Below are positions 1 to 13,257 of a DNA stretch of 64,000 nt, in pieces. Position 1 is the stretch's first letter; every line of letters begins with the position of its first letter. The stretch lies in NCBI GenBank assembly GCA_033002965.1, contig JAURVB010013627.1, positions 1-64,000 on the forward strand, written 5' to 3'. The notes under the pieces were generated by a model, which was given only the letters and a program-made list of their open reading frames with translations, was not told the origin of the DNA and searched no databases. The stretch comes from Piper betle. Its lineage: Eukaryota; Streptophyta; Magnoliopsida; Piperales; Piperaceae. Made by a program: the position numbers and the translations under genes.

Positions 1-549
1 TTGGTTTCCTCATTTATTGTTTTGTCTTGTTTTGGCTTGTACATCATAGCATAGCATGTAGGACCGCGTTAGAAACCCAATTGTTCCCATTCATGCATTT
101 CACATTTGCATCTCCACCTTCTGTCGCCAGGGAGTGAGATCCGGGTCGAAGCTTAACAAGGATCTAGTAGATTAGCGAACGGTTGGGTCGCCGGTCGACG
201 TTTCCGGGTCGGGTTCAATGGGTGAGCCGAAACGGGGTGTTACTGTATATGCTCAAAATCGGCTCGTATATTTCTGATCATTGTTCGAGCTCAGTTTCGA
301 AGCTCAAATATTCTTAAATTATTAAATTTTAAAGAGCTCTAACCAGCTTATTTAAGAGCTCGAAACTAATTTGTTTATGAGCTCAAAACTAGCTCATTCA
401 TAAACACGAAAGTAACTGATTTGGAGAAAAACATACAGCCATAGAGATTAAAATTAACAAAATAGTCTATTAACAAAATAGTCTATCATATTCACAATAC
501 ACTCATCACCCATCAAACAATCAATAATCCATATCACAATAAAAATATC
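1..549. other. Repeat-like intergenic DNA, no gene
   Basis: No gene is visible. The first 240 bases are of mixed composition with a stretch rich in gggtcg. From about 241 the sequence is AT-rich with recurring GAGCTC and GCTCGAA words, like the terminal regions of TIR elements seen elsewhere in this window. It probably belongs to degraded mobile elements, but no terminal repeats or target duplication could be placed. Confidence 0.4.
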
Positions 550-2720
550 CTAGCTCATCTTATTCACATCGATTGTATCATATTTTTCTAAATTACGTTG
601 TAGTCAACTAGCATGTTCAGATTTAATTTACTTACTTAGATAATTAGCATTCATTAAGCATAACTCAAATCATATAAATATCACTCCATCCATTATCAAT
701 CTCAGCATGTTGTGCTAATAATTATCAATTTTAAATAATTAAATTGAAGTAATTATACCTCGCGTCATCGGCAATCGGCGACAGGTAGGGTTTCGTCGCG
801 TGTCTTGAAGCTCAAATTCAACGCTCACGCCCGAAGTTCGGGTTTGACTGGATGAGTTTGGCGGAAGATCTAGTGAATTGCAATAAATCCAATTTTTCAA
901 CGGGTTCCGGCGGTTGTCCTCCAGTTTTTGGCAAATGTTGCCGACGGCAGCTACCGACGGGATGTCGGTGGTATGGGGTATCGTTGGCACTAGCTCAGCA
1001 AGCCCGATGCGTTTATGACGTCGACAAGTTTGTTAGAGGTGGAGGCTTGCCGAATAAAGGGGAAAACAAGGGGTGGTGGGGATTGAGATCCAGCCGATAT
1101 GGGTGGCGCTAGGCTCCGCAACGGTAGGGGAAGGTCTCAGGAGGGTTGGCGACGTCAAGGCGGCGACAACCGTTGCAGATGACGGGATTGGCGACGAGAG
1201 CATGGCGCGGTCACGGTGGCTTCGTTGCGTTGTGGAGGCCGAGGGCGACGCACGGATGGCGGGGGAATGGTCGGCGATGTTCTGGTTGTGACCAGCGGTG
1301 TCAATCGGCGGTGGTGCGGTGGCGGCGTTGGCGACGAAGAAGGAGGGCGGCATCGAGGGTTGGGGGAATGAGAAGCATTGGGGGGGGGGGTTAGAAATGG
1401 GTTTGTAAAACTCGCGATTCGAGTCATGGTTTTATACTCGTGAAGTGATTGGTTCAGCCGTCGGTTCGAGTCAAGTATGTTTCAGAACACGTGTACTAAG
1501 CCAATGCCGGTCACGTGTATGAGCCATGAGGGTCATGTGTACCCATGTATATGATGATAACGCCATGAATAGAATAGAAAAGAATGAGTTATCAGAATAA
1601 AGCAGAGTATGTCAGTTTACCTTTTCTATTTTTATATATAGTGGATCGTAGAATTAGTTTTAGGCTATTTACCACGTCAAAAACGCGTTATGGGGCAGTT
1701 TGGGTGGGCTAATAATTACATAGCATGTCATTGTGGTGTTATAGTGTGTGATATATTTTATGAGATTTTTTCCTATTTTTTCGTATTTTTTTTGGGAATT
1801 ATTACGAACTAGTTATTATTTTGACTCGAGTCGGAGTCGAGTCCAAGACTGATTTACGACATTACCACCAACCACCCCCTACCCTTTTCCTTTTTCCCCA
1901 AACCTTGATCACCGCCGCCCCCTTTGCTTGTCGTCGCCGACGCACCCTGTCGCCGATCGTCGTCGCTGATCGTCGCCGCTAGGCCTACCGCCGAGCATTG
2001 TTATGATGCCCGGCGCCTCGATCGTCGTCCGACCCGCAGACGCGAGGAAGCCGCAGCCCTTGGCTGCGCTTTGTTCGCTGATCGGGCCACCGACGACCGT
2101 CGCCGCCATGATCCAGTGGTCACCTCTACGCCGCGACCAACCCACGACCTCCCCCAACCGGATCTAGTCACCCACCACCGACAACCTCTGTTTTAGCCAT
2201 TTTCCAGCAAGCCGCCACCTCTTCCGACCACATCGACGTCGTAGACCAGTTGAGCTCGTTGAGCCGGTTCCAATGGTACCCAATACCCCTCTATTTTGCC
2301 AGTAGACACTGCTGGTGACAGCTGCCAAACCGTCGGAACCTACCAAAAACTGGATTTGCTGGAAGCTGGTGGACATCTCCTCAGAGCTCATTCACTAGAA
2401 TTCGATCGAACTTCGGACGTTGATGCGTCCGACTTTGAGCTTTGAGACGCGTGATGAAACTTTATCCGTGGTCAATTATCGCCAACAAAGGTATAATTAC
2501 CTACGATGTAATTATTTAAAATTGATAATTGTTAGCACAATATGTTAGGATTGATTAATTATTGTGATTAATGTCTAATTACTGATGAAGTAATAAGTGG
2601 CATGATTTGATTAATTGTGAATAAATGGTAAATGATCTAATGAGGTAAATTGAGTCTCAACATGATAAGTGACCACGACGTAACTTAAAAAATATAATAA
2701 AATCTTGATATAAATAGGAT
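550..2720. repeat. Long diverged inverted repeat, foldback or MULE-like
   Basis: The arms at about 550-1440 and 1810-2720 are reverse complements at roughly 70-80% by eye, around a spacer of about 370 bp. Anchors include TTGTGCTAATAATTATCAAT near 708 against its diverged complement near 2525, and CACGCCCGAAGTTCG near 826 against CGAACTTCGGACGTTGATG near 2407. The outer 200 bp of each arm is AT-rich and the inner 600 bp strongly GC-rich. Long TIRs with GC-rich inner arms fit a Mutator-like or foldback element. No transposase frame or clean target duplication was found; GC-rich reading frames inside show no recognisable domain. Confidence 0.6.
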
Positions 2721-5700
2721 GGGTAAGAGTTATTCTACATTTCTAATAGTTTGATTGTTGATGGATGTTGGTTGTATTGTGAGCATGTTGATCATGATAA
2801 AGTTTGATGCATCATTTAGTTAGCGGGCGTTAGTTTCTAGATTTGGATGTGTAGGTACGAAGGATGGAGCTCATCGTCTAGGTGCGAGATATGCTTGGAG
2901 TTTCTAAAAGGTCTGTTTAGGACTCGTCTATGTTTTATACTTTATTCTATTGCATGTTTGTTTTATTGCCTGCATGACAGGTTAAGTGGGGTTTTACTGA
3001 ATCCCACTTGACTTGAGTCATTAGCTGAACAGTTTCCAGATTACATAAACTCTCGAGGATGAAATCCCTCTGGGATGATTTCAAAAATAAGATCCACCAT
3101 AAGTTGCTTTTGGGCCTATTATATAAATCCCTTCCCTGGTTTATACATATAATTTTCATCGAGTGTTTCCAGTGAGACGAGAGATGGGAAAATCGGACTT
3201 GCACGTACCATAGCAAATGTCATGACAGTCAAAGCGTGGCTCTGGATTAGTGAGTGGACTATTCTATTCCTGAGGGATCCGACAACTCCGTGTTTGAGTT
3301 CCTCACACCCAGAGAACATGGAGTTTTACGGGTACTGTTGTAGTACAACTTTACATGTCTGGACTTATGGTTTAAAGGGTACTAAAGGCGATTGCCTGAT
3401 AGTACTCGGCCTTCTTGCTCAAGGCCAGGAGAATTATGGAGGAAATAAAAGGGCTTGGGATATACATGTAGTCCCGATGGACTAGAGAAAAATGTCGAAA
3501 GAGGCATCAGCAAAGTAGATAGTTCGGGATGCTACCGAGTCTACAACCCAGTGGCTTCTCAGTAGGTGCCTTCGGAGAGTTTACGAGAAGTATATGAATG
3601 TTTTCTTTTATATGAGAGTTTGCTCTACTTAACCAATTTGTTATAGTTATATTTTGAACCAGTAACGCTTGTTACTGACGTGTTTTAATATTATGTATAG
3701 GTGATAATCATGAGGTTGGATGTGCCAGCCTGGATGGAGGAGCACCGATATCACTTGCACACACGTCAGTCGATTAGAGTGGTTAATATTTCGTTATAAT
3801 GTTATTATATTGAGAATTATGTGATTAAATGTTAAGACATAGTGATATGATGTGATTAAATGCTAAGACATGATGATATGATGAGAAATATGAATAGACT
3901 ACACAGGTGGGTCGAGACCCAAGTTTCAGAGTGATTGATACATTATAGATTATAATTCCGTGTGAATGCAAATATACGATATATATACATATATATTTGT
4001 ATATAACATTTTGACAAGGTAGCCCCTAATTGTACTTTTAGGGGAGATTTTGTCCGTTTTATTTTTAGAATTTTTATTGATTTATCGTAATTATTGTTAT
4101 TATTGTGTAAATTATTTTGCGTGTCAGCCATAATAAGGGGTCAAGTATTTTCATCTTAAGACGCCGAGATTGGATATACACGAGTTGGGTTCGGGTTAGC
4201 CAACCTAACCAAGGCCTGCAACATGCCGGCTTGGTTCAGGAGCATGAACCAGATTTATGTTGTTGCGAGTGTCGGTGGCGATATCGTAAATAAGTGCTGA
4301 CTAGACTGTGATTCGAATCACAAATAATAAATCTAACCTCATAATAAATCCTAAAAAATCCAAAAAATAAGGAAAAATCTCATAAAATATAATACATACC
4401 ATAACACGACAATGCATGTTCTATACTACTCATAACCCAGCCAAGCTGCCCTATAGGGCGTCCTAATACGATATTCGACCTAAAAATAAATATACAATCA
4501 AATACATAAAAAAAACATACTACATACTTTCATATACTCTGATAACTTATTTTTGATCATCTTTCCGACATTATCATCATATGCACAGGTACACTTGACC
4601 CTCATCGCTCATAACTCACGGCTGGCCTTAGCTCAGCAAGCGGTTTATGGAAATTGACTCAACTCGAATCGATAGTTGAACCGACTGGTTCGCTAATATA
4701 AAACTCTAACTCGAGCCACGAGTTATACACATGGGCTTATTGATGGATGCCGGATCATGTAGGAACCCGGTTATAGGTATGATATTTTACATGTGTATTT
4801 TTATCTTGGTAATAGACCGTAAATCTTTTGGCTATCTTATCCATGTTTTTTGTGGTCTGTCTCTTATATAAGCCATAAAATGCATAATTTGTTAACCTTA
4901 TGATTTTAGTTAATTAAGCTATGATAAATAGTTAATTTATTGTGGCAAAGATTTTCAGCAGGTAGCAAACTCATGTGAATTAAAATAGGTTTTTGTTCCT
5001 TAATTATAGTAAAATTATTTTTTAAAATTTATATTAATAGTCAATAATAATATTTATCTACAATTTTAAATGTATTTTGAGTAGGTAAGTGATATTATAT
5101 ATATTATTATATTATATTATTGAGTCAAATTCGAATCAAGTTGTTAGTCGATTTTGAATTATAACCGAGTCGAGTTGAGTCAAATACTGCCTTGATCAAA
5201 CTCGACTCGTAGGATTCGAGTTCGAGTGGAGTTTGAGCTCAAATATTTAAATACCGAGTTTCGAGTCGATCTGAACACCAAATGCTCATGTTCAATTAGC
5301 AGCCCTAAACCTAGATGTTACGCCCCCACCCAATGAATATTCCTTGTGAGTAGGATCATTTTTGCACGCATCTCTCTCTGATTAGAGAGTTCCCTCCTCT
5401 GGAGGCATCTAGGGTGATACAGTAAGGCTTAGATGTTGTTAAATGAGTAAAATTAATTTAATTATTACAATTAAAATTTTAAATAGCCCAACTAAATGTA
5501 AAACCCTGAAAAAAATAATTAGGTTATTTTATTTAGGGTTTTGTAAATTTTAGAATGAATCGTAAATATTATTTAATTAAATTAATTATTTAAAAATATT
5601 AATATTATAAATTATCGATTTTGATATTTAGTATATCGATATAATGATATTTATAATACTTTTAGGATTTAACATCCATTCGTATTAACTTAATAATTAC

Positions 5701-6646
5701 TTTTTGACTTTACGTTATCACACAAATAACTTTCTGAATTCCACACATATTTATAAAATTTAATGTAGTGACTTCTTGAATTCTACAAGTATTCTTCTAT
5801 ATAAAGGAAAGTTTTGTTTTTAAATAAAACATTTTCTGAATAACTTGTGAGCACATTTGAGTTTAGAGAAATTACATCCATATTAAGATTTTGTGTCGTA
5901 GTTGCGGGTGTGGGTACCTTATCACAATTTTAAGTTCGTATAATTACTTGAAATGTTATATATTTTGATTTAGGAGTCTTGGTTGGCCTGAGTCTATATT
6001 CGATCACCATATGTCGAGAGCAATCGGGGTCAAAGAATTAGCTTAGTCCGACACTGGGAAGCTTAAAAAATGAAATTACCATATGGAGTTTTGGTCGACT
6101 TGAGTTTATATTCAACCACATGTGCCGATAATGAATTGACCTAATCTGACCTAAACGATTAAGTACCTGCTCTCATGTGCTGAAATGGGTGATGGCGCAA
6201 GACAACTCATTATGTATTTGTGATACAGGGTAAGTCAATAGTAAAACGTAATATGTGCCTGCATTTATGATACTGAAAGTGGTAAGTCAATAGTAAAACG
6301 TAATATGTGCCCACATAGTATGTGTGCGCTCACGGATAGGATTATTGCTAGATGGGCGGTCGCCTATCTAACATATTAAGAGTTCAATATAAGCTAATTT
6401 AAATATTGTAGAATGTAATAATTATTTATTTTAATTATACAACTTAATATTTTTATTATTAATATAAAATTATATACGAACATAGAATGATAAATAAAGT
6501 CAGAACACCTAAAAAGTATATTATTGGACTATTATTTACGAGAGATTGTCTGTACAGACGAAGTGTGATACGGCTAACAGCGGCTCGACGGTTTTCCCTC
6601 AAACAAAGAAGAGGCGCACAAACTCCAGCGCTGCTCCGCCCGCTCC
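2721..6646. other. Repeat-rich intergenic DNA upstream of the LAF3-like gene
   Basis: No gene is seen. About 2960-3720 is related to 14930-15650: both carry ACTTGACTTGAGTCATT or a near match, GATGAAATCCCTC or GATGAGATCCCTC, then GGATGCTACCGAGTCTACA or a near match, in the same order. This looks like two old copies of one dispersed, LTR-like element. About 5040-5320 matches the 3' half of the TIR element at 34354-34955 and ends in AATTAGCAGCCCTA, without a visible 5' end. A 31-bp exact direct repeat lies at 6229-6259 and 6281-6311. The rest is AT-rich and featureless. Confidence 0.5.
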
Positions 6647-9600
6647 ATGGCTGCCGGCAACGTCGTCGTCCTCATCTCCGCATTCGCGGCCGCGCTCCTC
6701 GCGATCACTCTCTTCCCGGCCTCAGACATCATCCGTAACTCTTTCTTTCTACTCGGCTCTAGCAAAGTGTTATTTTACTCTTGTTTGTTCTCGAGTCTTG
6801 TTGGAGTTGTTGGTTTCGATTGGAATGTTCTTTTTTTAATTCTTGGATTGTTGTTCTTGAAGTATTGGTGAAACGATTAAGAATAACTGCGGATTTGGTT
6901 GTGAAGAATGCCGTTATTTACACCGTTGATGCTTCCCAGCCTTATGCGGAGGCCATGCTTGTGAGGGATGGCAAGATTTTGCGCGTTGGGAATTATTCAT
7001 CTGTGCAGGTACTTCGTTTTTGCTGGTAGTTTCGTGGAATTTCACTTGTTCTTCCGCATTCACCGCCTCAAATATGGTTGTTATTGTTAACTTTCATTGT
7101 CAATTTTCAGGATTTCGTTGGCCATGGAGTTCGGGAGCTTGATCTTAAGGGGAAGCTGGTGGTTCCCGGGTTTATTGATTCCCACGTCCACTTGATTTAT
7201 GGTGGTTTGCAGGTGTTTTTTTTTGTTCTCTGCACTAATTTTCTTTATTTGTTTTTGTTAATAATTATGAAGTGAATGTCTTTTAGCTGTTTGAGTTTTT
7301 GACTGGCTCGTTGCTAAGATGTGTTGATTCATACATTGGGTGGGGGTGGTTTTTTTGCTTATCAACATGATCATCAAATGTGTCTCTTTGGAGACATCCG
7401 ATAAAACATCATCGTCAAATGTAAATTTTTCTCACTACACTAGCACGGTTTGGTACTGCAGACTATCCTGTTATAAACTATAATGGTTGTTATTGTTGTA
7501 TTTTTTGGTTATACCGATGTAAATTTAAGATTCTTTTAGGAGTTGCCCTGCTCTTACGCTTCTAAGTATGCTAATTAAATTTCTTGGTTTGTTTTCATCT
7601 GGATTCTGTTTTTTTTTACTTAGCTGCAATTGTGTTCTATGGATCCTTCTTGCTGGTTTATTGATCGTGTCTTCAGTTGTTCATTGTTTAATGCCTGCAA
7701 GCATTAATTAGTGTGATTGAATACTTTTTGCAGATGCTCGGTGTAAAACTTGGAGGTGTGAAAGACAAGAAAGAATTTCTGAACAAAGTAGAAAAAGCTG
7801 TGAAAGGTTCCATGTCTTAGTTGAGCTTCTAGAAGTAATTAAAATTTTTAAAAATTTCATCAATATTTTTGCCACGTTTTCCATTTTCTTTTATATGAAA
7901 CTGACAGGTAAGGGAAAGGGAATTTGGGTGTTAGGTGGCGGGTGGAATGATGAGCTCTGGGGTGGACAATTACCTGATGCTTCTTGGGTAGATGCTGTTT
8001 CTCCAGAAAACCCTGTAAGAAACTTAACTAAATAGGTTTATGTCTTTTATTAGGAGATCAAATTGATTAATATTTAGTCAAGTGCAGGTTTGGTTGTCAC
8101 GAATGGATGGCCACATGGGGCTAGCAAATTCAGTGGCCCTTAAGATGGCAGGAATCACAAAATATACTGCAGATCCAGTTGGAGGATCGATTGTGAGGGC
8201 AGAGAATGGGGGTAGGCTACTTGTTTAGGATAACTTAGCGTATGAATGGTATAGCTCAATTTATTCACAGAGTTGCAGTAGTGCTCATGAAATGTGGAAC
8301 TAGATTTATTCTTTTTAGTCAATTGACAAAGGTGTTTGAAGAAAACCAACTGCAACCTTAACGAGAGATCTTTTAGAATGTGTCAATTTTTTTAAAAAAG
8401 AACAAAACAGATGACATGAATGTTTGATTTCATCTTGTATTCCATACAGTTTGCATATAAACATTGGAACTGTTAAAAGCTATTATTTAATCTATTGCGC
8501 AGAGCCAACAGGCTTGCTGGTTGATTCTGCAATGCAGCTTCTCTCACCTTCAATTCCAGAAATATCTGTTCAGGAGAGGAGGGATGCTCTTGCAAGAGCT
8601 AGCAAGTTTGCTCTGATGCGAGGTGTAACTACCGTTGTTGACATGGGTAGATATCTTCCGGGTGTTTCTCCTGAACTTTCGTGGGAAGACCTTTCAGGTT
8701 GGGTCATGGAAAGTTTTCTTATCAATTGTTTAGTTAGCGTGGTGATGCCTTATGTGGATATACTATATACAAGCCTACACACTTTTCCTTCTAACCTATC
8801 AGTTCATGGCAGATGTCTACGAGTGGGCTGATTCTGATGGAAAAATGACAATCAGAGTATGCCTATTTTTTCCTATGGAGACATGGTCCCGTTTAACTGT
8901 AAGTACTCTAAACAATCATGTCATATATCAAGATCTCATTTTTCAAAAGGGGTAACCTAAAATGTCCATTTCTGCCATGATTTGGCTTCGTTATTTAGAA
9001 TATTTAGACATCTCGGCCAGCTTCAACTACCCAACTTTCTTGCAATGTTTTTGTTGCTTTAGGATCTCATTCAGAGGAGGGGTCAGATGTTGAGCGAATG
9101 GATCTATCTTGGCGGGGTCAAGGCTTTTGCTGACGGGTCTTTGGGATCAAACAGTGCACTTTTTTACGAGGTATTGCATGTGAGGCACAAAGGTTGTTTT
9201 CTTACGAGGTATTGCATGCGAGGCACAAAGGTTGCTTTTTTAATTTGTCATTTGTTTATTCGGTGTGCATAGAAGGACTGTTGTCTACAATTTCTGGAAT
9301 AACTAATGCTTGATGAATTCTCATTATTGTGTTAGCCGTATGCGGATGAACCGCAAAATTATGGTCTACAAGTAACAGATCCGGATGCTCTTCTGAATAT
9401 GATGCTGGATCTAGACAACACCGAACTGCAGGTTGAATTTTTCTCTGTGGATCTTTTAACTGTTTTTTTATAGAGGATGTCCTATCTATGTGATCAGTTT
9501 CAGATTACTAGTCTAGGTTGCAGTTCATGCCATTGGTGATAAAGCTAATGATAAAATTCTGGATTTATATAGCACCATCAATGCTTCTAGAGGAACGCGA

Positions 9601-10912
9601 GACAGAAGATTCAGGGTAAGTTGGTTTTTTGTTGTATTGGCCCATTTGCTCTCATGGTTTTCATTGTTAATATAATATATGCTGGTTTAGATTGGGATTG
9701 ACCGTAAGTTTTTTGCTACTCATTTCAGATAGAGCATGCCCAGCATTTGTCACAAAAAGCTCCAATGCGTTTTGGTCAGGAAGGTGTCATTGCTTCTGTG
9801 CAGGTTTGGGAGCTATCTTCTTGTTAAAAATAGATATTGCTAATGATTCCAGTGTCTCTATGATGCGTTTTCTCATACCTTACTTCAAATTGCATTTAAA
9901 AGTGGTCTGTTGTTGACTGTATGAAACTCTTCTATTCATGGCATATCCTCTGATTGAGTGTCTTACATTGTGTAATGTTACAATCTCTCATTAACAGCCC
10001 GACCACTTACTGGACGATGCATTCTCTGCCCCTAGAAAACTTGGGGAAGACAGAGCTCATAGAGGATCCTATTTGTTTCAATCACTTTTATCTGGTGGTG
10101 CCCAATTAGCATTTGGCTCTGATTGGCCTGTAAGCTCTTTCTCTAAATGTTTTAATTCATTGCAATAGAGCGTCAAGAGGCAGGAAGTAACATATTAATT
10201 TCAGGTCTCTGATATTAACCCCCTTCGGTCAATGAGAACAGCTGTAAACAGAATGCATCCTGACTGGGAGGAGGCATGGCTACCATCTGAACGTCTGAAG
10301 CTGGAAGATGCATTGAAAGCGTAAGTGTTTGAAGCCTTTGTGTTTTCATTACTTTGGAGCAGATTTACAGGGCTTCTATGTTATGTTAAATTTATGTTTT
10401 GAACTCAGTATATTTACTCAGTTATTTGGTTTCCCAAATATTTTCCCTTACGCTGGTTCGATTTGTGCTCTAATGTATGTGAGTTCAGGGCAAGTCCTTA
10501 ATGTATTCATCTAATCTGGTGATATTACTTGGGAGTAAAAGAGCTGGGATAATGACTTCAACCATTTGGCGTCTTTTTTTCCCCCTAAATTATTGTTATT
10601 GGTAATATTTGAAAAAATTAAGCATGATGTCTCAAGTAGTTTCATGTGTTTTGTGCACTTGCAATAGAGAATTTGTTTAATTTTCTAAAAAAATCAATTT
10701 TCTCACTGTCTGTTTAATAATGGTCGTGTTATGGCAGTTACACAGCCTCTGCTGCATATTCTTGCTTTCTTGATCACATGGTGGGATCTTTATCTCCCGG
10801 GAAATTTGCTGATTTTGTGGTGTTGTCGTCTAATTCCTGGCAAGAATTTGAGGAAGATTTGTCAGTGACCGTCATTGCAACATACATCCAAGGGAAGCAA
10901 GTATATCCTTGA
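6647..10912 (+). CDS. LAF3: YtcJ-type amidohydrolase, LAF3-like
   Basis: The spliced protein has 573 residues, close to the family size. Exons: 6647-6734, 6863-7008, 7111-7212, 7734-7806, 7908-8014, 8088-8211, 8503-8697, 8813-8898, 9063-9170, 9336-9431, 9517-9615, 9729-9803, 9998-10129, 10205-10320, 10738-10912; all junctions are GT-AG and phase-consistent. A hydrophobic N-terminus (residues about 5-25) suggests a signal anchor. Amidohydrolase metal-site motifs are present: DSHVHL (H103, H105), [12 protein letters not shown] (K327), VHAIGD (H379), IEHAQH (H411) and GSDWP (D475), so the enzyme looks catalytically competent. Arabidopsis LAF3 acts in phytochrome A far-red signalling, with perinuclear location; its substrate is not known to me. 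The start is the first ATG giving the hydrophobic leader. The symbol is by family resemblance; other YtcJ-type paralogues are possible. Confidence 0.9.
9164..9239 (+). repeat. 38-bp tandem duplication over the exon 9 splice donor
   Basis: Two adjacent 38-bp units (9164-9201 and 9202-9239) each begin TTACGAG followed by GTATTGCATG and differ at only a few bases. Each carries the same GAG|GTATTG donor. The first donor (after 9170) keeps the amidohydrolase frame into exon 10. Use of the second (after 9208) would add 38 bases and shift the frame. Confidence 0.9.
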
Positions 10913-12111
10913 AGTCGTGCATTATGTTAATTAATTGGCATTTTTCTTGGGTAGCTTGCTCATTGATCTGTCACGTCACGGCACGGCATGGCTTGCTTGG
11001 ATTATAAGGCGAGTAGAAGAACACTGGTTTTGAAGTTTGTATCAACTATTGGTCACTATGTCAGCATTCAGGGCAAAATATTTATGAGGTAGTTATCTTT
11101 TAATCACTCCCGCTTGTCAAAATTTTATCTTTTCCTTTTAGCTGAGGGTAGTTCAATATGTTTGTGTAGTAAACATGGAATCTTAACGGAAGCATGTCAA
11201 GTGACCAGCTTCAAGGGGGATCTGAATTGCACATTAACGAGGATGCCAAAATGTGGCAAAATGTATTTGGTATACATTCCAGGCTTTCTTTTGCCTGTAT
11301 TTAAATTTTCCTTATACACTCAAAACCTCAACTTCATGTTAGGGTTTTACCTATTTGTTGTCTTACCTGGTTTGGGCCAATTCTGAATCGGTTTAAGTCA
11401 GTTTAATTTTTAAATTATGAATATAAGACCTAGATGGTCGTATGAGTATGTTATAGTGGTTGGGTGTGCCCGATATACAAATAATAGCTTAAAGTTATGT
11501 TACAGTAGAATATAAGTTATCAGCATATTCTCGAGGTATAAAAATTCTTGTTTGTATTAACTCAGGGTTTTAGAGCTACATCTAGGTCATTGGAGTGTTT
11601 AATATCTATTTGAACTTTCTCATTGTATCTTATTTATATGAATCTTAGAGATTTAAGACTACTGAATTGCCTTTGTGGGCTTAGGTTGATTTGAATTTAA
11701 GATTTTTAACTAATTGAATTTAGGGTTCGAGGCACATTTAACTTTGTTGCTTCAATTATCATCTATAGAATTATTGTTAGGCTTCGAGTTAGTTTTAACT
11801 TTTGTCGGTGTCGATCGAAGCTTTTCAACCACATATATATACTATATGTAGACCCTATTAGGTGAATTATCAGACAACTTGATCTCGCCACATGGCAAGA
11901 TTTGGGTGGTGGTACACAGTCAGCCCTAGCATTGGCCACCTATTTTTGAGGAGATTTCTCCCATATTGTAGGATGATTTCCTAACCTAGCGCCACTGCCA
12001 CTTTTGGCGGTTGATGGCAAGTCTCCATCCCGCTTCCGACTACTAGACAGTTACCTAGCGCCATTGCCACTTTTAGCCTTTTTGGCCAGCAGACAGTCAG
12101 ACTTTATCGGT
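10913..12111. other. 3' flank of LAF3-like gene and repeat-like DNA
   Basis: The first few hundred bases are likely 3' UTR and flank of the amidohydrolase gene. Further on, no coding signal is seen. A short phrase, CCTAGCGCCACTGCCACTTT, recurs as a near copy about 70 bases apart (near 11987 and 12055), leading into the direct-repeat block that starts near 12112. Confidence 0.4.
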
Positions 12112-12839
12112 CGCCACTCTCACCATGCTCCCTGTTGCTTGGGCTATCAATCCTGACTGGCAGCAACCCCAGCCTCTTAGCTGTTAGCATTTTTCAACGA
12201 CAAGAATGTCGACTGTCAACATGCCTATTTGCTATCGTATTCGCTTGTTTGCCCGTGCCTATGTTCACGTCCATGACCTGGCACAACTAGCCGATCCTAG
12301 CCAACCCAACTCAATAGCTCGACTTCGCAAAATCGACTCGATCCAACTTTGCCCACTTGACTTGGTTGCATTTTTCAGCTGTTTCCTTTGTTTTTTGACT
12401 GGTTTTTGTAATTCAAAACTCCTTTATTAGTTTAGATTTATATTCATATTATTTGAAATATTTTGATATTATGATTGTTTTTTTATTTATTTATTTATTA
12501 TTTGTTACTTATTCATTTATTATTTGTTGTTGATTTATTTCTTGATGTTTATGTGTTTGTTGTGTGTGATGCATGATTATATGATCATTTATTATTGTTG
12601 ATGATGTATTTACTTATTAATATAATTCTTATCCATTTTATCTTATTTAATTTAATTAATTAATCAATTATTATTTATTTGCCCACACACATCTTATTAT
12701 TTATTTGTGTTTAGGTTGTATATTTATATATTTATATAATTATATTATCTATTATTCATGATTAATATATTATTTATTTTCATGCATTATTATTAATCTA
12801 TTGATTTGTGAGTTTAATTATTTAATTATTTATTAACCA
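12112..12839. repeat. Direct repeat, copy 1, LTR-like
   Basis: About 728 bases nearly colinear with 13711-14443 in the same orientation. Shared landmarks are CGCCACTCTCACCAT at the start, GCCGATCCTAGC in the middle, and a long AT-rich tail ending TTAATTATTTATTAACCAA. With its partner it brackets the copied response-regulator 5' end. The pair could be the LTRs of a small non-autonomous retroelement, but I found no TG...CA ends, primer-binding site or target duplication, so a plain tandem or segmental duplication is equally possible. Confidence 0.7.
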
Positions 12840-12842
12840 AAC

Positions 12843-13257
12843 ATATAATTTGAATGGTTAAATTTACATAATCACTGAGTAATATCTCGTGTGTGAGAGG
12901 AGTTCTGCTTATTTGAATATCTGCTAATTCTATTCGATTTTCTTTAAATTTATTATATTTAATTTAATTTTCTAGATTGCTTCCCTTGCAATTCAAATAT
13001 CATCCCACAAAAAGTTGGGCAGATTTTAGATGACGTGCGGTCGGATCTTGTTTTATTTGTATTGGGTTCATTTTGAACTTGCGTTGCCACATGCTTTTAA
13101 TCCCACCATTTTCTCCTCTTCTTTTCTTCTATGCGCCTCTGCCTCTCTTCCGGTACTTCTCTCTCTGTCGCTTCAATGGCAGTAGATTCTGAGACCCATT
13201 TCCATGTGTTGGCGGTGGACGCTGTCACAGTTGCAGTTGGTGATTGATCGGAAGGTC
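12843..13257 (+). pseudogene. Copied promoter and 5' end of the type-A response regulator
   Basis: The sequence matches the response-regulator locus: a short anchor ATAATTTGAATGG (parent near 24489), then promoter and 5' leader (parent about 25035-25290) and the first 46 coding bases from an ATG at 13176. It then replaces about 8 bases with about 21 (13222-13241), resumes for 16 bases (13242-13257, GATTGATCGGAAGGTC) and stops matching. The retained ATG opens a 23-codon frame ending in TGA, so no receiver domain can be made. The 450-bp MULE-like insert in the parent promoter is absent here. The intact leader and promoter suggest DNA-level copying, not retroposition. Confidence 0.85.
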
